A stretch of DNA of 64,000 nt from an uncultured Shimia sp. Lineage in GTDB: Bacteria > Pseudomonadota > Alphaproteobacteria > Rhodobacterales > Rhodobacteraceae. A model generated the notes under the pieces. It saw only the letters and a program-made list of their open reading frames with translations, was not told the DNA's origin and ran no database searches. Positions 19,160-27,433 of this stretch are shown in pieces; positions within the stretch are counted from its first letter, which is position 1; every line of letters begins with the position of its first letter. The stretch is from contig NZ_CANMJE010000002.1 of NCBI RefSeq assembly GCF_947498095.1, positions 554,814-618,813 on the forward strand, in the 5' to 3' direction. A program made the position numbers and the translations under genes.

Positions 19160-20242
19160 ATGGAAACGCAAACTCAAACCATTTCCGACACCCGCCGCCG
19201 TGGGCGCGGTGCGCTGAGCAATCAGGCCGGGCGATTTGATCTGGACCGCTATGAAGAAAACGATGGCTGGGAGATCGACGAAGAGCGACCGGCGTTTCGG
19301 ACCGAGATCACACAGGAAGCGGCCAAAAGTATCATCACGCGAAATGCGTCACCTGACCTGCCTTTTGACCGCTCGATTAACCCTTATCGAGGATGCGAGC
19401 ATGGGTGCGTCTATTGCTTTGCGCGTCCAACGCATTGCTACCTAGGGCTTTCTGCGGGATTGGATTTCGAAACCAAGATCACGGCACGGCCCAATGCAGC
19501 TGACCTTCTCGACAAAGAATTGCGCCGCAAGTCATATGATGTCGCAACTTTGGCAATTGGAACAAATACCGATCCGTATCAACCAGCCGAGCGGGATCTG
19601 GGGATCATGCGCAAGTGTCTTAAGGTGTTGGCTGATTTTCAGCACCCGGTTGGCATAGTCACCAAGGGCAGCCTGATTGAGCGCGATATCGACATTCTGG
19701 CGTCGATGGCGGAACGCGGATTGGTGCATGTAGGCATTTCAGTCACGACGTTGGATGCGAAACTCTCGCGACTGATGGAACCCAGGGTTCCGGCCCCAAT
19801 TCGAAGGCTTCAAACGATCCGGCGTCTAAGCGATGCAGGGATTCCGGTACGGGTCATGATGGCGCCGGTGGTGCCTTCGGTGACAGATCACGAGATTGAG
19901 GCTGTTTTGGGTGCCGCGCGCGAGGCCGGCGCCAAGGCCGCCAGCTGGATCATGTTGCGTCTTCCGCAAGAGGTCTCTCCGTTGTTTCAGGAATGGCTGC
20001 AAGAGCATTTTCCACTGCGGGCCGACAGGGTGATGGCACGGGTGCGCGAAATGCACGGCGGACAGGATTATGATGCCCAATGGGGGCGGCGTATGCGCGG
20101 CGAAGGCCATTACGCCAGCATGATTGCGGCACGGTTCAATATGGCCATGCGCCGACAGGGTCTTTCACCAAACCTGCCAGTATTACGACAGGACCTGTTT
20201 CAGCCGCCATTGGCAACGGCGGATCAGTTAGCCCTGTTTTAG
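19160..20242 (+). CDS. PA0069-family radical SAM protein (spore photoproduct lyase-like)
   Basis: 360 residues with a radical SAM cluster motif CEHGCVYC (Cys79, Cys83, Cys86) that binds the 4Fe-4S cluster and S-adenosylmethionine. It belongs to the PA0069 / SplB-related family; spore photoproduct lyase repairs UV-damaged thymine dimers, but this subgroup has no proven substrate. The LexA box over its promoter supports a DNA-damage-linked role. GAGG touches the ATG, too close for a normal ribosome site. The stop overlaps the convergent small gene at 20239 by four bases. Confidence 0.9.
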   Translation: METQTQTISDTRRRGRGALSNQAGRFDLDRYEENDGWEIDEERPAFRTEITQEAAKSIITRNASPDLPFDRSINPYRGCEHGCVYCFARPTHCYLGLSAGLDFETKITARPNAADLLDKELRRKSYDVATLAIGTNTDPYQPAERDLGIMRKCLKVLADFQHPVGIVTKGSLIERDIDILASMAERGLVHVGISVTTLDAKLSRLMEPRVPAPIRRLQTIRRLSDAGIPVRVMMAPVVPSVTDHEIEAVLGAAREAGAKAASWIMLRLPQEVSPLFQEWLQEHFPLRADRVMARVREMHGGQDYDAQWGRRMRGEGHYASMIAARFNMAMRRQGLSPNLPVLRQDLFQPPLATADQLALF

Positions 20243-20502
20243 GCCAGTTCAGCGATGCCTTGTTGCACGCGGCGGGCTTTGGCAATCGCCAGATCTGCCA
20301 ATGCGGCGTGGTCCTTGGCGCCGCACGCGGCAATTTTTTCATCGTATTCGGCGCGGGCCTGATCAAGAGCGGGCATTTCAGAAGCCAGCACTTCAAAGGC
20401 ATATTCCAGCGGTGCATCTGGGGCCAAAACGCCCTCGGCGCGTAGTTTCTCTTCTGCGATTTCGCGGGCTTCGGGGGTCATTTTCTCAAAAAGAATGCTC
20501 AT
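20239..20502 (-). CDS. Small conserved-type cytoplasmic protein, 87 aa
   Basis: The best start is the ATG at 20502 (MSILFEKMTPEAREIAEEKL), with GGAGA upstream; the open frame runs to 20541. The product is mostly helical, Ala/Glu-rich, has no membrane segment and one cysteine. I do not recognise a family. It ends inside the stop of the convergent radical SAM gene. A partial FNR-like site lies about 105 bases upstream. Confidence 0.65.
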   Translation of the reverse strand: MSILFEKMTPEAREIAEEKLRAEGVLAPDAPLEYAFEVLASEMPALDQARAEYDEKIAACGAKDHAALADLAIAKARRVQQGIAELA

Positions 20503-20606
20503 CTTTGTCTCCATGCCGGGCGGGACAAAGCAGGTCATCATTGATCCGATTTAGGGTCCCGATGCCCCGGCGACCTTAATTTGCGGCACCAAAGCAAAGG
20601 GCTACA

Positions 20607-20620
20607 CTGATCTAGGTCAA
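20607..20620 (-). promoter_or_regulatory. FNR/FixK-like site (imperfect)
   Basis: The minus strand reads TTGAC-CTAG-ATCAG, 8 of 10 half-site positions of the FNR/FixK consensus TTGAT-N4-ATCAA. It is about 105 bases upstream of the 87-aa gene and downstream of the homocysteine methyltransferase stop, so the small gene is the only sensible target. The match is imperfect and could be chance. Confidence 0.35.
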
Positions 20621-20713
20621 ATGGCGTCAGTGGGTCGCGCCCAAATACGCGAAAAAGCCCGCAACTGTGCAGGATTTAGGCGTTTTGGCTCTTAAATGAT
20701 GATGCTTTTGTCC

Positions 20714-21727
20714 TTAACCGCGACGACGGTTGCGCCGTGCCGGCCGTGCTGCCACATCTTCGCCAGTGCCATCCGAAGCGGATGAAAAAGGCCCAAGAAC
20801 ATCCGTGATCTGTTCCAGCGTTGGGCGTGGTCCACGGTCGCGGGTTTCAAGTGCTGCGCGCATTGCAGAAAGATGTTCGGCCATTGTACCGCAGCAGCCG
20901 CCGATAATCGTCGCGCCGCTATCACGGGCCATCACGGCATATTCTGCCATCAGTTCCGGGGTGCCATCATAATGAATGTGGCCATCGACATATTTTGGAA
21001 TGCCGGCGTTGCCCTTAGCAACGATGGGCCGCTCCGAGCCTTGGGCCGCAAAACCCTGGACTGTGCGCAAGAGATCTGAGGCGCCGGTGCCGCAATTTGC
21101 GCCAAAGCCGAGAGGAGGGTTGGCGAGGCCTTCGACCATCTGCACCATATCGGACGAGGTCACGCCCATCATGGTGCGTCCTGCAGTGTCAAAGCTCATG
21201 GTGCCGACCCACGGCATATCTGCCAGCGCAAAGGCTTCGGCGGCTGCGCGGTATTCTTCGGGCGCCGAGATGGTTTCAAGCCACAAAACGTCTGCGCCGC
21301 CTTCTTTCAGGCCCTCGGCCTGTTCATGAAAAATCTCAACGGCGTCTGCATGGCTGAGCGCCCCAACCGGTTGCATGATTTCGCCGGTTGGGCCGACCGA
21401 ACCGGCGACGATCACAGGATGATCCGCCGCATCAGCCACTTCACGTCCCAATTCCGCTGACATGCGTGACAATTCGCGGGCGCGGTGGCCAGCGTCGTGC
21501 AGTTTTAGCCGTGCAGAGTTGCCGCCGAACGAGTTGGTCAGAAACAGGTCCGAGCCATTATCGACCGCAAGGCTGTAAAGCTTTTTGATCTTGGCAGGTT
21601 CCTGCTCGTTCCACAGTTCAGGCGCGTCTCCCGAGCTGAGCCCCATGTTGAACAGGTTGGTTCCGGTCGCGCCATCGGCCATAATCCAGTCGCGGGTTTC
21701 CAGCATTTTGGACAGGGCATTGGTCAT
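20714..21727 (-). CDS. bmt: Homocysteine S-methyltransferase (MetH N-terminal / BHMT-type)
   Basis: 337 residues from the ATG at 21727, which has AAAGGAA upstream; the open frame extends to 21790. The fold is the zinc-dependent homocysteine-binding barrel shared by betaine-homocysteine methyltransferase and the first module of MetH. The three zinc cysteines are Cys212 (GANCGTG), Cys278 and Cys279 (GGCCG). It makes methionine from homocysteine; the methyl donor may be betaine directly, or methylcobalamin on the separate corrinoid protein encoded 1.8 kb away. The C-terminal tail is Arg-rich (RPARRNRRRG). Confidence 0.9.
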   Translation of the reverse strand: MTNALSKMLETRDWIMADGATGTNLFNMGLSSGDAPELWNEQEPAKIKKLYSLAVDNGSDLFLTNSFGGNSARLKLHDAGHRARELSRMSAELGREVADAADHPVIVAGSVGPTGEIMQPVGALSHADAVEIFHEQAEGLKEGGADVLWLETISAPEEYRAAAEAFALADMPWVGTMSFDTAGRTMMGVTSSDMVQMVEGLANPPLGFGANCGTGASDLLRTVQGFAAQGSERPIVAKGNAGIPKYVDGHIHYDGTPELMAEYAVMARDSGATIIGGCCGTMAEHLSAMRAALETRDRGPRPTLEQITDVLGPFSSASDGTGEDVAARPARRNRRRG

Positions 21728-21819
21728 GGGATCAGTTCCTTTGCATGAGGCACAGGGCCGAGAGGCCCAAATCGCGGGCAGATGTGTCATGACGCGCCCG
21801 CAAGGGCAATCTCAAAACA

Positions 21820-21836
21820 CTCATGGACATCATGAG
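21820..21836 (-). promoter_or_regulatory. Inverted repeat upstream of homocysteine methyltransferase
   Basis: CTCATG-GACAT-CATGAG is a perfect 6-bp inverted repeat, 93 bases before the start codon at 21727 and 37 bases beyond the terminator of the upstream zeta gene. Its position in a short intergenic region suggests an operator, perhaps for a methionine-cycle regulator; the regulator cannot be named from sequence. Confidence 0.4.
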
Positions 21837-21872
21837 AGCGGCGCAAGTTTGCCCAAATCTGAATGCTCACGG

Positions 21873-21898
21873 AAAAAGCGCGGACCGAAACCCGCGCC
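21873..21898 (-). terminator. Terminator of the zeta-subunit gene
   Basis: Stem GCGCGG (21878-21883) pairs with CCGCGC (21892-21897) around an 8-base loop, and on the minus strand is followed by TTTTT (complement of 21873-21877). It lies 28 bases after the stop of the gene at 21926-22240. Confidence 0.8.
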
Positions 21899-21925
21899 TT
21901 AAGACTGGTTTTTCCGATCTGCGGA

Positions 21926-22240
21926 TCAGTCTTCTTGCATCATCTTTTCTTTGACCTGGCTCAGGATCTCAGCGCGTTTTGCACGGATCTCATCCGAGGT
22001 GATCTTGCCTTCGAGGTCTGCTACGACCTTGCGCACGACATCTTCGTGGCCGGCCTCTTCGAAATCGGCGAGTACGACAGTCTTAGCATATGCGTCTGCA
22101 TCGTCGCCCGATTTACCCAGCATTTCCGCTGCCCACAGGCCCAACAATTTGTTGGTCCGGGCATCGGCTTTGAAGGTCATTTCTTCATCGTGGGCGAACT
22201 TAGCTTCAAAGGCGCTTTCGCGTTCATCAAAAGTGGTCAT
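21926..22240 (-). CDS. F1-ATPase inhibitor zeta subunit (DUF1476)
   Basis: 104 residues from the ATG at 22240 (MTTFDERESAFEAKFAHDEE); the open frame extends to 22327. This matches DUF1476, shown in Paracoccus denitrificans to be the zeta subunit that binds F1 and blocks ATP hydrolysis, like mitochondrial IF1. The N-terminal segment (about 1-20) is the inhibitory part; the rest is a four-helix bundle (ADARTNKLLGLWAAEMLG). No ATP synthase genes are near; it sits divergent from purC with its own terminator. Confidence 0.9.
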   Translation of the reverse strand: MTTFDERESAFEAKFAHDEEMTFKADARTNKLLGLWAAEMLGKSGDDADAYAKTVVLADFEEAGHEDVVRKVVADLEGKITSDEIRAKRAEILSQVKEKMMQED

Positions 22241-22397
22241 CTGCTCATGTCCTTGCAAATGTTGACGTTGGCCCTTGTATGCACGGGAGGACCTCTCGCC
22301 GCAAGGGGCGAGGCGCGCTTGCGACAATGCCGCCCATGATTTAAGAGGGCGCCATGAAGTGGGGACTCGCCCCCGCGAGACAAGAAAGAGACTCTCG

Positions 22398-23153
22398 ATG
22401 GCGCGCGGTAAGAAGATTTACGAAGGCAAGGCTAAGATTTTGTTCGAAGGCCCGGAGCCGGGGACAATTGTCCAGTATTTCAAGGACGATGCGACCGCGT
22501 TTAACGCTGAGAAAAAAGACGTGATCGACGGCAAGGGCGCGCTGAACAACCGCCTGAGTGAGTATTTCATGCTGGGGCTGAACCAGATCGGTGTGCCGAC
22601 ACATTTCCTGAAGCGTCTGAACATGCGCGAACAGCTTGTACGCTCTTGCGAGATTATTCCGCTGGAAGTCATCGTGCGGAACTTTGCCGCAGGCACTATG
22701 AGCAAACGTTTGGGAATCGAAGAGGGCACCCAGTTGCCGCGCCCGATCGTGGAGTACTGCTACAAGGATGACTCGCTGGGTGATCCGCTGGTTTCGGAAG
22801 AGCACATCGCTGCCTTTGGCTGGGCCAGTCAGCAGGACATGGACGACATTCTGGGCCTCGCACTGCGGGTCAACGATTACATGTCCGGTGTCATGTATGG
22901 CGTCGGCATTAAACTGATCGATTTCAAGATCGAGATTGGCCGCGTATATGAAGGTGATTTTCAGCGTCTGGTCGTGGCCGATGAAATCAGCCCTGACAGC
23001 TGTCGCCTTTGGGATATCGAAACCAATCAAAAGCTGGACAAAGACGTGTTCCGCCGTGATCTCGGAAGCTTGACCGATGCCTATGCCGAAGTTGCGCGCC
23101 GTCTGGGTGTTCTGCCAAAGGGCACTGGCCCGAAACCAACGCTGGTGAATTGA
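22398..23153 (+). CDS. purC: Phosphoribosylaminoimidazole-succinocarboxamide synthase
   Basis: 251 residues from the ATG at 22398, preceded by AAGAAAGAG; an upstream ATG-type start at 22275 would add a non-homologous tail. SAICAR synthetase joins aspartate to CAIR using ATP in purine synthesis. Family signatures are clear: [14 protein letters not shown] (ATP loop), [14 protein letters not shown], and [10 protein letters not shown] near 180. purS and purQ follow 89 bases later on the same strand. Confidence 0.96.
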   Translation: MARGKKIYEGKAKILFEGPEPGTIVQYFKDDATAFNAEKKDVIDGKGALNNRLSEYFMLGLNQIGVPTHFLKRLNMREQLVRSCEIIPLEVIVRNFAAGTMSKRLGIEEGTQLPRPIVEYCYKDDSLGDPLVSEEHIAAFGWASQQDMDDILGLALRVNDYMSGVMYGVGIKLIDFKIEIGRVYEGDFQRLVVADEISPDSCRLWDIETNQKLDKDVFRRDLGSLTDAYAEVARRLGVLPKGTGPKPTLVN

Positions 23154-23242
23154 TCAAGGGCGCTCGGAAAGGGCGCCAGAACCTGAGTACTATTACAAAC
23201 AAGACGCCATGAGGTGTCTTTGTCATACCGGAGAAAAGACTG

Positions 23243-23473
23243 ATGAAAGCGCGTGTCTATGTGATGCTGAAAAACGGAGTTCTGGATCCGCAAGGCGAGG
23301 CCGTGCGCCACGCGCTTGGCAGTCTAGGATTTGATAGCGTTGAAGGTGTGCGTCAGGGCAAAGTGATTGAGCTGGACCTCGCAGAGGGCACCACCGAAGA
23401 TACAGTGACAGACATGTGTGAAAAGCTTCTGGCCAACACCGTGATCGAAAGCTACCGCGTGGAGCTCATGTGA
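23243..23473 (+). CDS. purS: FGAM synthase subunit PurS
   Basis: 76 residues, the small subunit that bridges PurL and PurQ in the three-part formylglycinamidine ribonucleotide synthase. The MKARVYVMLKNGVLDPQGEAV start and the LGSLGFDSVEGVRQGK segment are typical. GAGAAAAGAC precedes the ATG. Its TGA stop overlaps the purQ ATG (TGATG), implying coupled translation. purL is not in the window next to it. Confidence 0.96.
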   Translation: MKARVYVMLKNGVLDPQGEAVRHALGSLGFDSVEGVRQGKVIELDLAEGTTEDTVTDMCEKLLANTVIESYRVELM

Positions 23474-24141
23474 TGAAAGTCGCCGTCATCGTTTTTCCCG
23501 GATCAAACTGTGACCGCGATCTCGCGGTGGCGTTCGAACAGGCCGGCATGGATGTCACGATGGTGTGGCACAAGGACACCGAACTACCTCAGGGTCTTGA
23601 TATCGTTGGGGTTCCGGGTGGGTTTTCTTTCGGAGATTACCTGCGGTGCGGGGCAATTGCTGCGAACTCGCCGATTTGCAAATCCCTGATCGCGCATACC
23701 GAACGCGGAGGCTTTGCCCTTGGCGTGTGCAACGGGTTCCAGATTCTGACCGAGACAGGCATTCTGCCAGGTGCTCTGCGCCGCAATGCCGGGCTGAAAT
23801 ACATCTGCCGGACCGTGGGCTTGCGCGTTGAAAACGCCGAAACCGCCTTTACCAGCCAATATGAAGTTGGGCAGGTCATCGACGTGCCAATCGCACACCA
23901 TGATGGCAACTATTTTGTGACCGACGAAAAGCTGGCGCAGTTGCAAGGGGAAGGTCGCATTGCCTTTACCTACGATGACAATCCCAATGGATCCGTGGCG
24001 GATATTGCCGGTGTGATTTCCAAGAACCGCAGGGTTCTGGGAATGATGCCGCATCCCGAGCGTGCAGCTGACGAAGGTCACGGCGGTACCGACGGGGTGG
24101 CAATGTTCCGCTCGCTTGTAGACCAACTGGCCAGCGCCTGA
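23473..24141 (+). CDS. purQ: FGAM synthase glutamine amidotransferase subunit PurQ
   Basis: 222 residues starting at the ATG at 23473 (MKVAVIVFPGSNCDRD); a GTG three bases earlier is less likely. PurQ takes ammonia from glutamine for PurL. The class I amidotransferase triad is complete: Cys86 in GVCNGFQ, with His194 and Glu196 in MMPHPER. One-base overlap with purS. Confidence 0.97.
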   Translation: MKVAVIVFPGSNCDRDLAVAFEQAGMDVTMVWHKDTELPQGLDIVGVPGGFSFGDYLRCGAIAANSPICKSLIAHTERGGFALGVCNGFQILTETGILPGALRRNAGLKYICRTVGLRVENAETAFTSQYEVGQVIDVPIAHHDGNYFVTDEKLAQLQGEGRIAFTYDDNPNGSVADIAGVISKNRRVLGMMPHPERAADEGHGGTDGVAMFRSLVDQLASA

Positions 24142-24177
24142 CTTGAGACCCTGTCCCGGGGCGCGTAGTCTCGGGGC

Positions 24178-25941
24178 ATGGAGAGCGAACCGCTTCACAT
24201 ACAGGATGACGAAGAACCGCGCCGGTCCACTTGGCGCGTGCGCTTTGCGTTGGCTCTTGTTGTTGTGATGGCAGGGGTCACGATCTGGGTTACCAATTCG
24301 TTCCTGACAGATCGCTTCACCCAAAACACGCGCAACCGCGCCGAACTGCGATTGGCGCTTTATTCAGGCAACCTGCAATCTGAACTGCGCCGCAATGCCA
24401 TTGTGCCACAGCTTTTGGCGAAAGACCCGCAGCTGATCACCGCGCTGACATCCGCTGACTTTTCACAATCTACCGCGCGGTTGATCTCTTTTGTTGAAGA
24501 GATCGGCGCAGCTTCGATCATGTTGCTGGATTCTGATGGCCGCACCGTGGCTGCGACTGACCGCACAAAGATTGGCGCGCCAAATCGCCAAAATGAGTTC
24601 TTTATCAACGCGATGCGATCCAATCTTACAGTCTTTTCCAGCGCGCGTCAGGACACCGGAGCCTATCATTTCACCTATGCCAAGAGATTGGATTTTCAGG
24701 GTCAGGTCATTGGGGTCATTGCTGTAGAGGTTGACCTTCGCAAGTTTGAGCGGGCCTGGGCCGGGATATCCGATGCGGTGTTCGTAACCGACAGCGAAGG
24801 CACCATCATTCTGACGACGGAACCGCGCTGGCGGGGCTTGAGCGAAGAGGCGGCTCTGGCCCGTCAACCTGCCGAAGGGGCGATCGAACGCGCAATCCAA
24901 GCCACAGCAGATTGGACGCAATTGCCCGCAGATGCCTATATTCAAGGCGAAGGCGTGATGCGCGAAGATGCGCGCATTCCGTTCCGAGGTTGGCGGATTA
25001 CATCTTTCACGACCTACACCAGCGTGCGCGAACGGGTGAATGCCGTATTGGCTTTGGAAATCATGGCGTTTGCGGTCCTGATCGCGTTGGGGTTCTACGT
25101 GATGAACCGCAAGAACACTTTGCGCATGATCCTGTTCCAGCGCGAAAGTGCCAGCTTGCGGGCGTTGAACCTGCGTCTCCAACGTGAGATTTCGGAACGT
25201 GAGCGTATGCAGCAAAGCCTTGCCGTGGCCGAGCAATCCCTGGCCCAAAGCTCAAAGCTGGCCGCTTTGGGTGAGATGTCGGCCGCCGTAAGTCACGAGT
25301 TAAATCAACCTCTTGCGGCGATGAAAACCTATCTGGCAGGCGCGCGTCTGTTGTTGCGACGCAATCGCCCAGACGAGGCCTTGTCGTCGTTTCAGCGGAT
25401 CGACGATCTGATTGAACGTATGGGCGCCATCACCAAGCAATTGAAGTCTTACGCCCGCAAGGGAGGCGATGACTTTCGTCCGGTCAATATGGCCGAGGCG
25501 CTGAACTCGGCCTTGTCGATGATGGAACCGCAATTGCGGCAAGGTCACATTCGTATCAGCCGCATTCTCCCGGATGAACCTGTGCGTGTGATGGGGGACC
25601 GGATGCGTATTGAGCAGGTTATCATCAACCTGCTGAGGAATGCACTGGATGCCATCAAAGGCGAGCGTGATCCCGAGATTGAGATCATCCTTGCCGCCGG
25701 AGAAACCGCCACGCTGACAGTGCGTGATAATGGACCTGGTATTGAGAATCTCGATGACCTTTTCGAACCATTCTTCACCACGAAGCAACCGGGTGACGGT
25801 GTTGGATTGGGTTTGGCAATTTCTTCAGGGATTATAAGCGACTTAGGTGGCAGACTTACAGCCCGAAATGGGCAGAGCAGGGGGGCTGTTTTCGAAGTTC
25901 AGCTTCCTATTTTGAGTGAAGACATTGAGGCAGCGGAGTAA
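24178..25941 (+). CDS. dctB: DctB-type sensor histidine kinase
   Basis: 587 residues. An N-terminal membrane segment (about 22-42) and a second one near 285-302 enclose a periplasmic sensor of about 240 residues, the arrangement of DctB C4-dicarboxylate sensors with a tandem PAS-like (dCache) domain. The kinase core has the phospho-histidine His373 in [14 protein letters not shown] and an ATP-binding domain ([15 protein letters not shown]). A short coiled region ([19 protein letters not shown]) links them. The response regulator gene starts five bases later. The ligand is a C4-dicarboxylate by analogy only; no TRAP transporter genes adjoin. Confidence 0.85.
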   Translation: MESEPLHIQDDEEPRRSTWRVRFALALVVVMAGVTIWVTNSFLTDRFTQNTRNRAELRLALYSGNLQSELRRNAIVPQLLAKDPQLITALTSADFSQSTARLISFVEEIGAASIMLLDSDGRTVAATDRTKIGAPNRQNEFFINAMRSNLTVFSSARQDTGAYHFTYAKRLDFQGQVIGVIAVEVDLRKFERAWAGISDAVFVTDSEGTIILTTEPRWRGLSEEAALARQPAEGAIERAIQATADWTQLPADAYIQGEGVMREDARIPFRGWRITSFTTYTSVRERVNAVLALEIMAFAVLIALGFYVMNRKNTLRMILFQRESASLRALNLRLQREISERERMQQSLAVAEQSLAQSSKLAALGEMSAAVSHELNQPLAAMKTYLAGARLLLRRNRPDEALSSFQRIDDLIERMGAITKQLKSYARKGGDDFRPVNMAEALNSALSMMEPQLRQGHIRISRILPDEPVRVMGDRMRIEQVIINLLRNALDAIKGERDPEIEIILAAGETATLTVRDNGPGIENLDDLFEPFFTTKQPGDGVGLGLAISSGIISDLGGRLTARNGQSRGAVFEVQLPILSEDIEAAE

Positions 25942-25946
25942 CGGGT

Positions 25947-27281
25947 ATGGCTCAGGGTATGAAAATTGCCATCGTCGATGACGAACAGGATATGCGGCAG
26001 TCGATCAGCCAGTGGCTGGCATTGTCAGGGTACGACACGGAAACCTTTGCCAGCGCCGAGGACGCGCTAAAGGCCTTGGGGCCGGACTATCCAGGGATCG
26101 TGATCACGGACATCCGCATGCCGGGCATGAATGGAATGCAATTCCTGAAGAAATTGATGGGCTCGGACAGCACGCTGCCGGTCATCATGATCACCGGTCA
26201 CGGTGACGTTCCTATGGCGGTCGAAGCGATGCGGGTGGGGGCCTATGACTTCCTTGAAAAGCCGTTCAACCCAGACCGCATGAGCCAATTGGCCAAGAAA
26301 GCCACCAACGCCCGCCGTCTGACATTGGATGCCCGCGCCTTGCGACGCGAGTTGAGCGACGGTGGCCAATTGATGAAGAAGCTGATCGGCTCCAGCCCGG
26401 TGATGGACCGTCTGAAAGAAGACATCCTTGATCTTGGGCAGGCAGACGGCCATGTGCTGATCGATGGAGAGACCGGCACCGGCAAGACGCTGGTGGCGCA
26501 TGCGTTACACGCGGTGGGCAGTCGTGCAGGCAAGAAATTTGTGCTGGTCAGCTGTGGTGCCTTTGAAGAAGAGGCTCTGGCGCGGCGGTTGTTCGGGCCC
26601 ATGTTACCCGAAGACAGCCAGCTGCCAGCGATTGAAGAAGCGCGTGGCGGAACATTGGTGCTGGAAGACATTGAACGTCTGCCAGATACGCTTCAGGGAA
26701 AATTACTTAACATTATCAACGAGCAAGGCAGCCCATCTGAAACGCGGATCGTCGCGATTTCCAACTTGCAGGAACAGGATCGCACCGCCGAAGACGCGCT
26801 GCGCTCTGATCTGTTCTACCGCCTAGCTGCATTGCGCATCACGGTGCCTCCTTTGCGTCAGCGTGGTGAAGATATCCTTACTCTGTTCACACGGCTTTCC
26901 GAGCAATTTGCGGATGATTACGGTTGCGAAGCACCAAAGGTTTCTGCGCAAGAAGCCGCGCAACTGTTGCAAGCGCCTTGGCCGGGGAATGTACGCCAAC
27001 TGATCAATCTCGCAGAGCGCGCGGTGCTGCAAAGCCGCCGCGGCGAAGGGACCATCGCATCACTGTTGATGTCCGATCACGAGGAAATGCAGCCTGTGAT
27101 GACGACCGAAGGCAAGCCTTTGAAAGAATACGTCGACGCCTTTGAGCGGATGCTGATCGATAACACCATGCGCCGGCATCGCGGGTCGATTGCCAGTGTC
27201 ATGGAAGAGCTGTGCCTGCCGCGTCGGACGCTGAACGAGAAGATGGCCAAGTACGGGTTGCAGCGGGCGGATTACCTCTAG
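25947..27281 (+). CDS. dctD: DctD-like response regulator lacking the sigma-54 GAFTGA loop
   Basis: 444 residues: receiver domain (acidic pocket DDE at 11-13, phospho-Asp55 in VITDIRMPG), AAA+ domain (Walker A GETGTGKT at about 174-181), and a C-terminal Fis-type helix-turn-helix (RRHRGSIASVMEEL, PRRTLNEKMAKYGL). The stretch that should hold GAFTGA is short and reads RRLFGPMLPEDSQLPAIEEA at about 212-231; the motif is absent. Walker B is LEDIE rather than the usual LDEI. The arginine region (DLFYRL, PPLRQRGEDI) is kept. It therefore probably does not act through sigma-54 in the standard way. Confidence 0.85.
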   Translation: MAQGMKIAIVDDEQDMRQSISQWLALSGYDTETFASAEDALKALGPDYPGIVITDIRMPGMNGMQFLKKLMGSDSTLPVIMITGHGDVPMAVEAMRVGAYDFLEKPFNPDRMSQLAKKATNARRLTLDARALRRELSDGGQLMKKLIGSSPVMDRLKEDILDLGQADGHVLIDGETGTGKTLVAHALHAVGSRAGKKFVLVSCGAFEEEALARRLFGPMLPEDSQLPAIEEARGGTLVLEDIERLPDTLQGKLLNIINEQGSPSETRIVAISNLQEQDRTAEDALRSDLFYRLAALRITVPPLRQRGEDILTLFTRLSEQFADDYGCEAPKVSAQEAAQLLQAPWPGNVRQLINLAERAVLQSRRGEGTIASLLMSDHEEMQPVMTTEGKPLKEYVDAFERMLIDNTMRRHRGSIASVMEELCLPRRTLNEKMAKYGLQRADYL

Positions 27282-27433
27282 GGTCAGAGAGGGAGATCCA
27301 GATGCGGAGGCAGTGTCGTTCGCCGCTTGGAGCGGCCTCTGAACGGCGCGCTTTGTTCAACTAGGCATTGACGCAACGGGGTCTGCTGTGCGGTCATGAC
27401 AGCCCTTGTATCAGCGATAGAGGAGGGCGCCTC

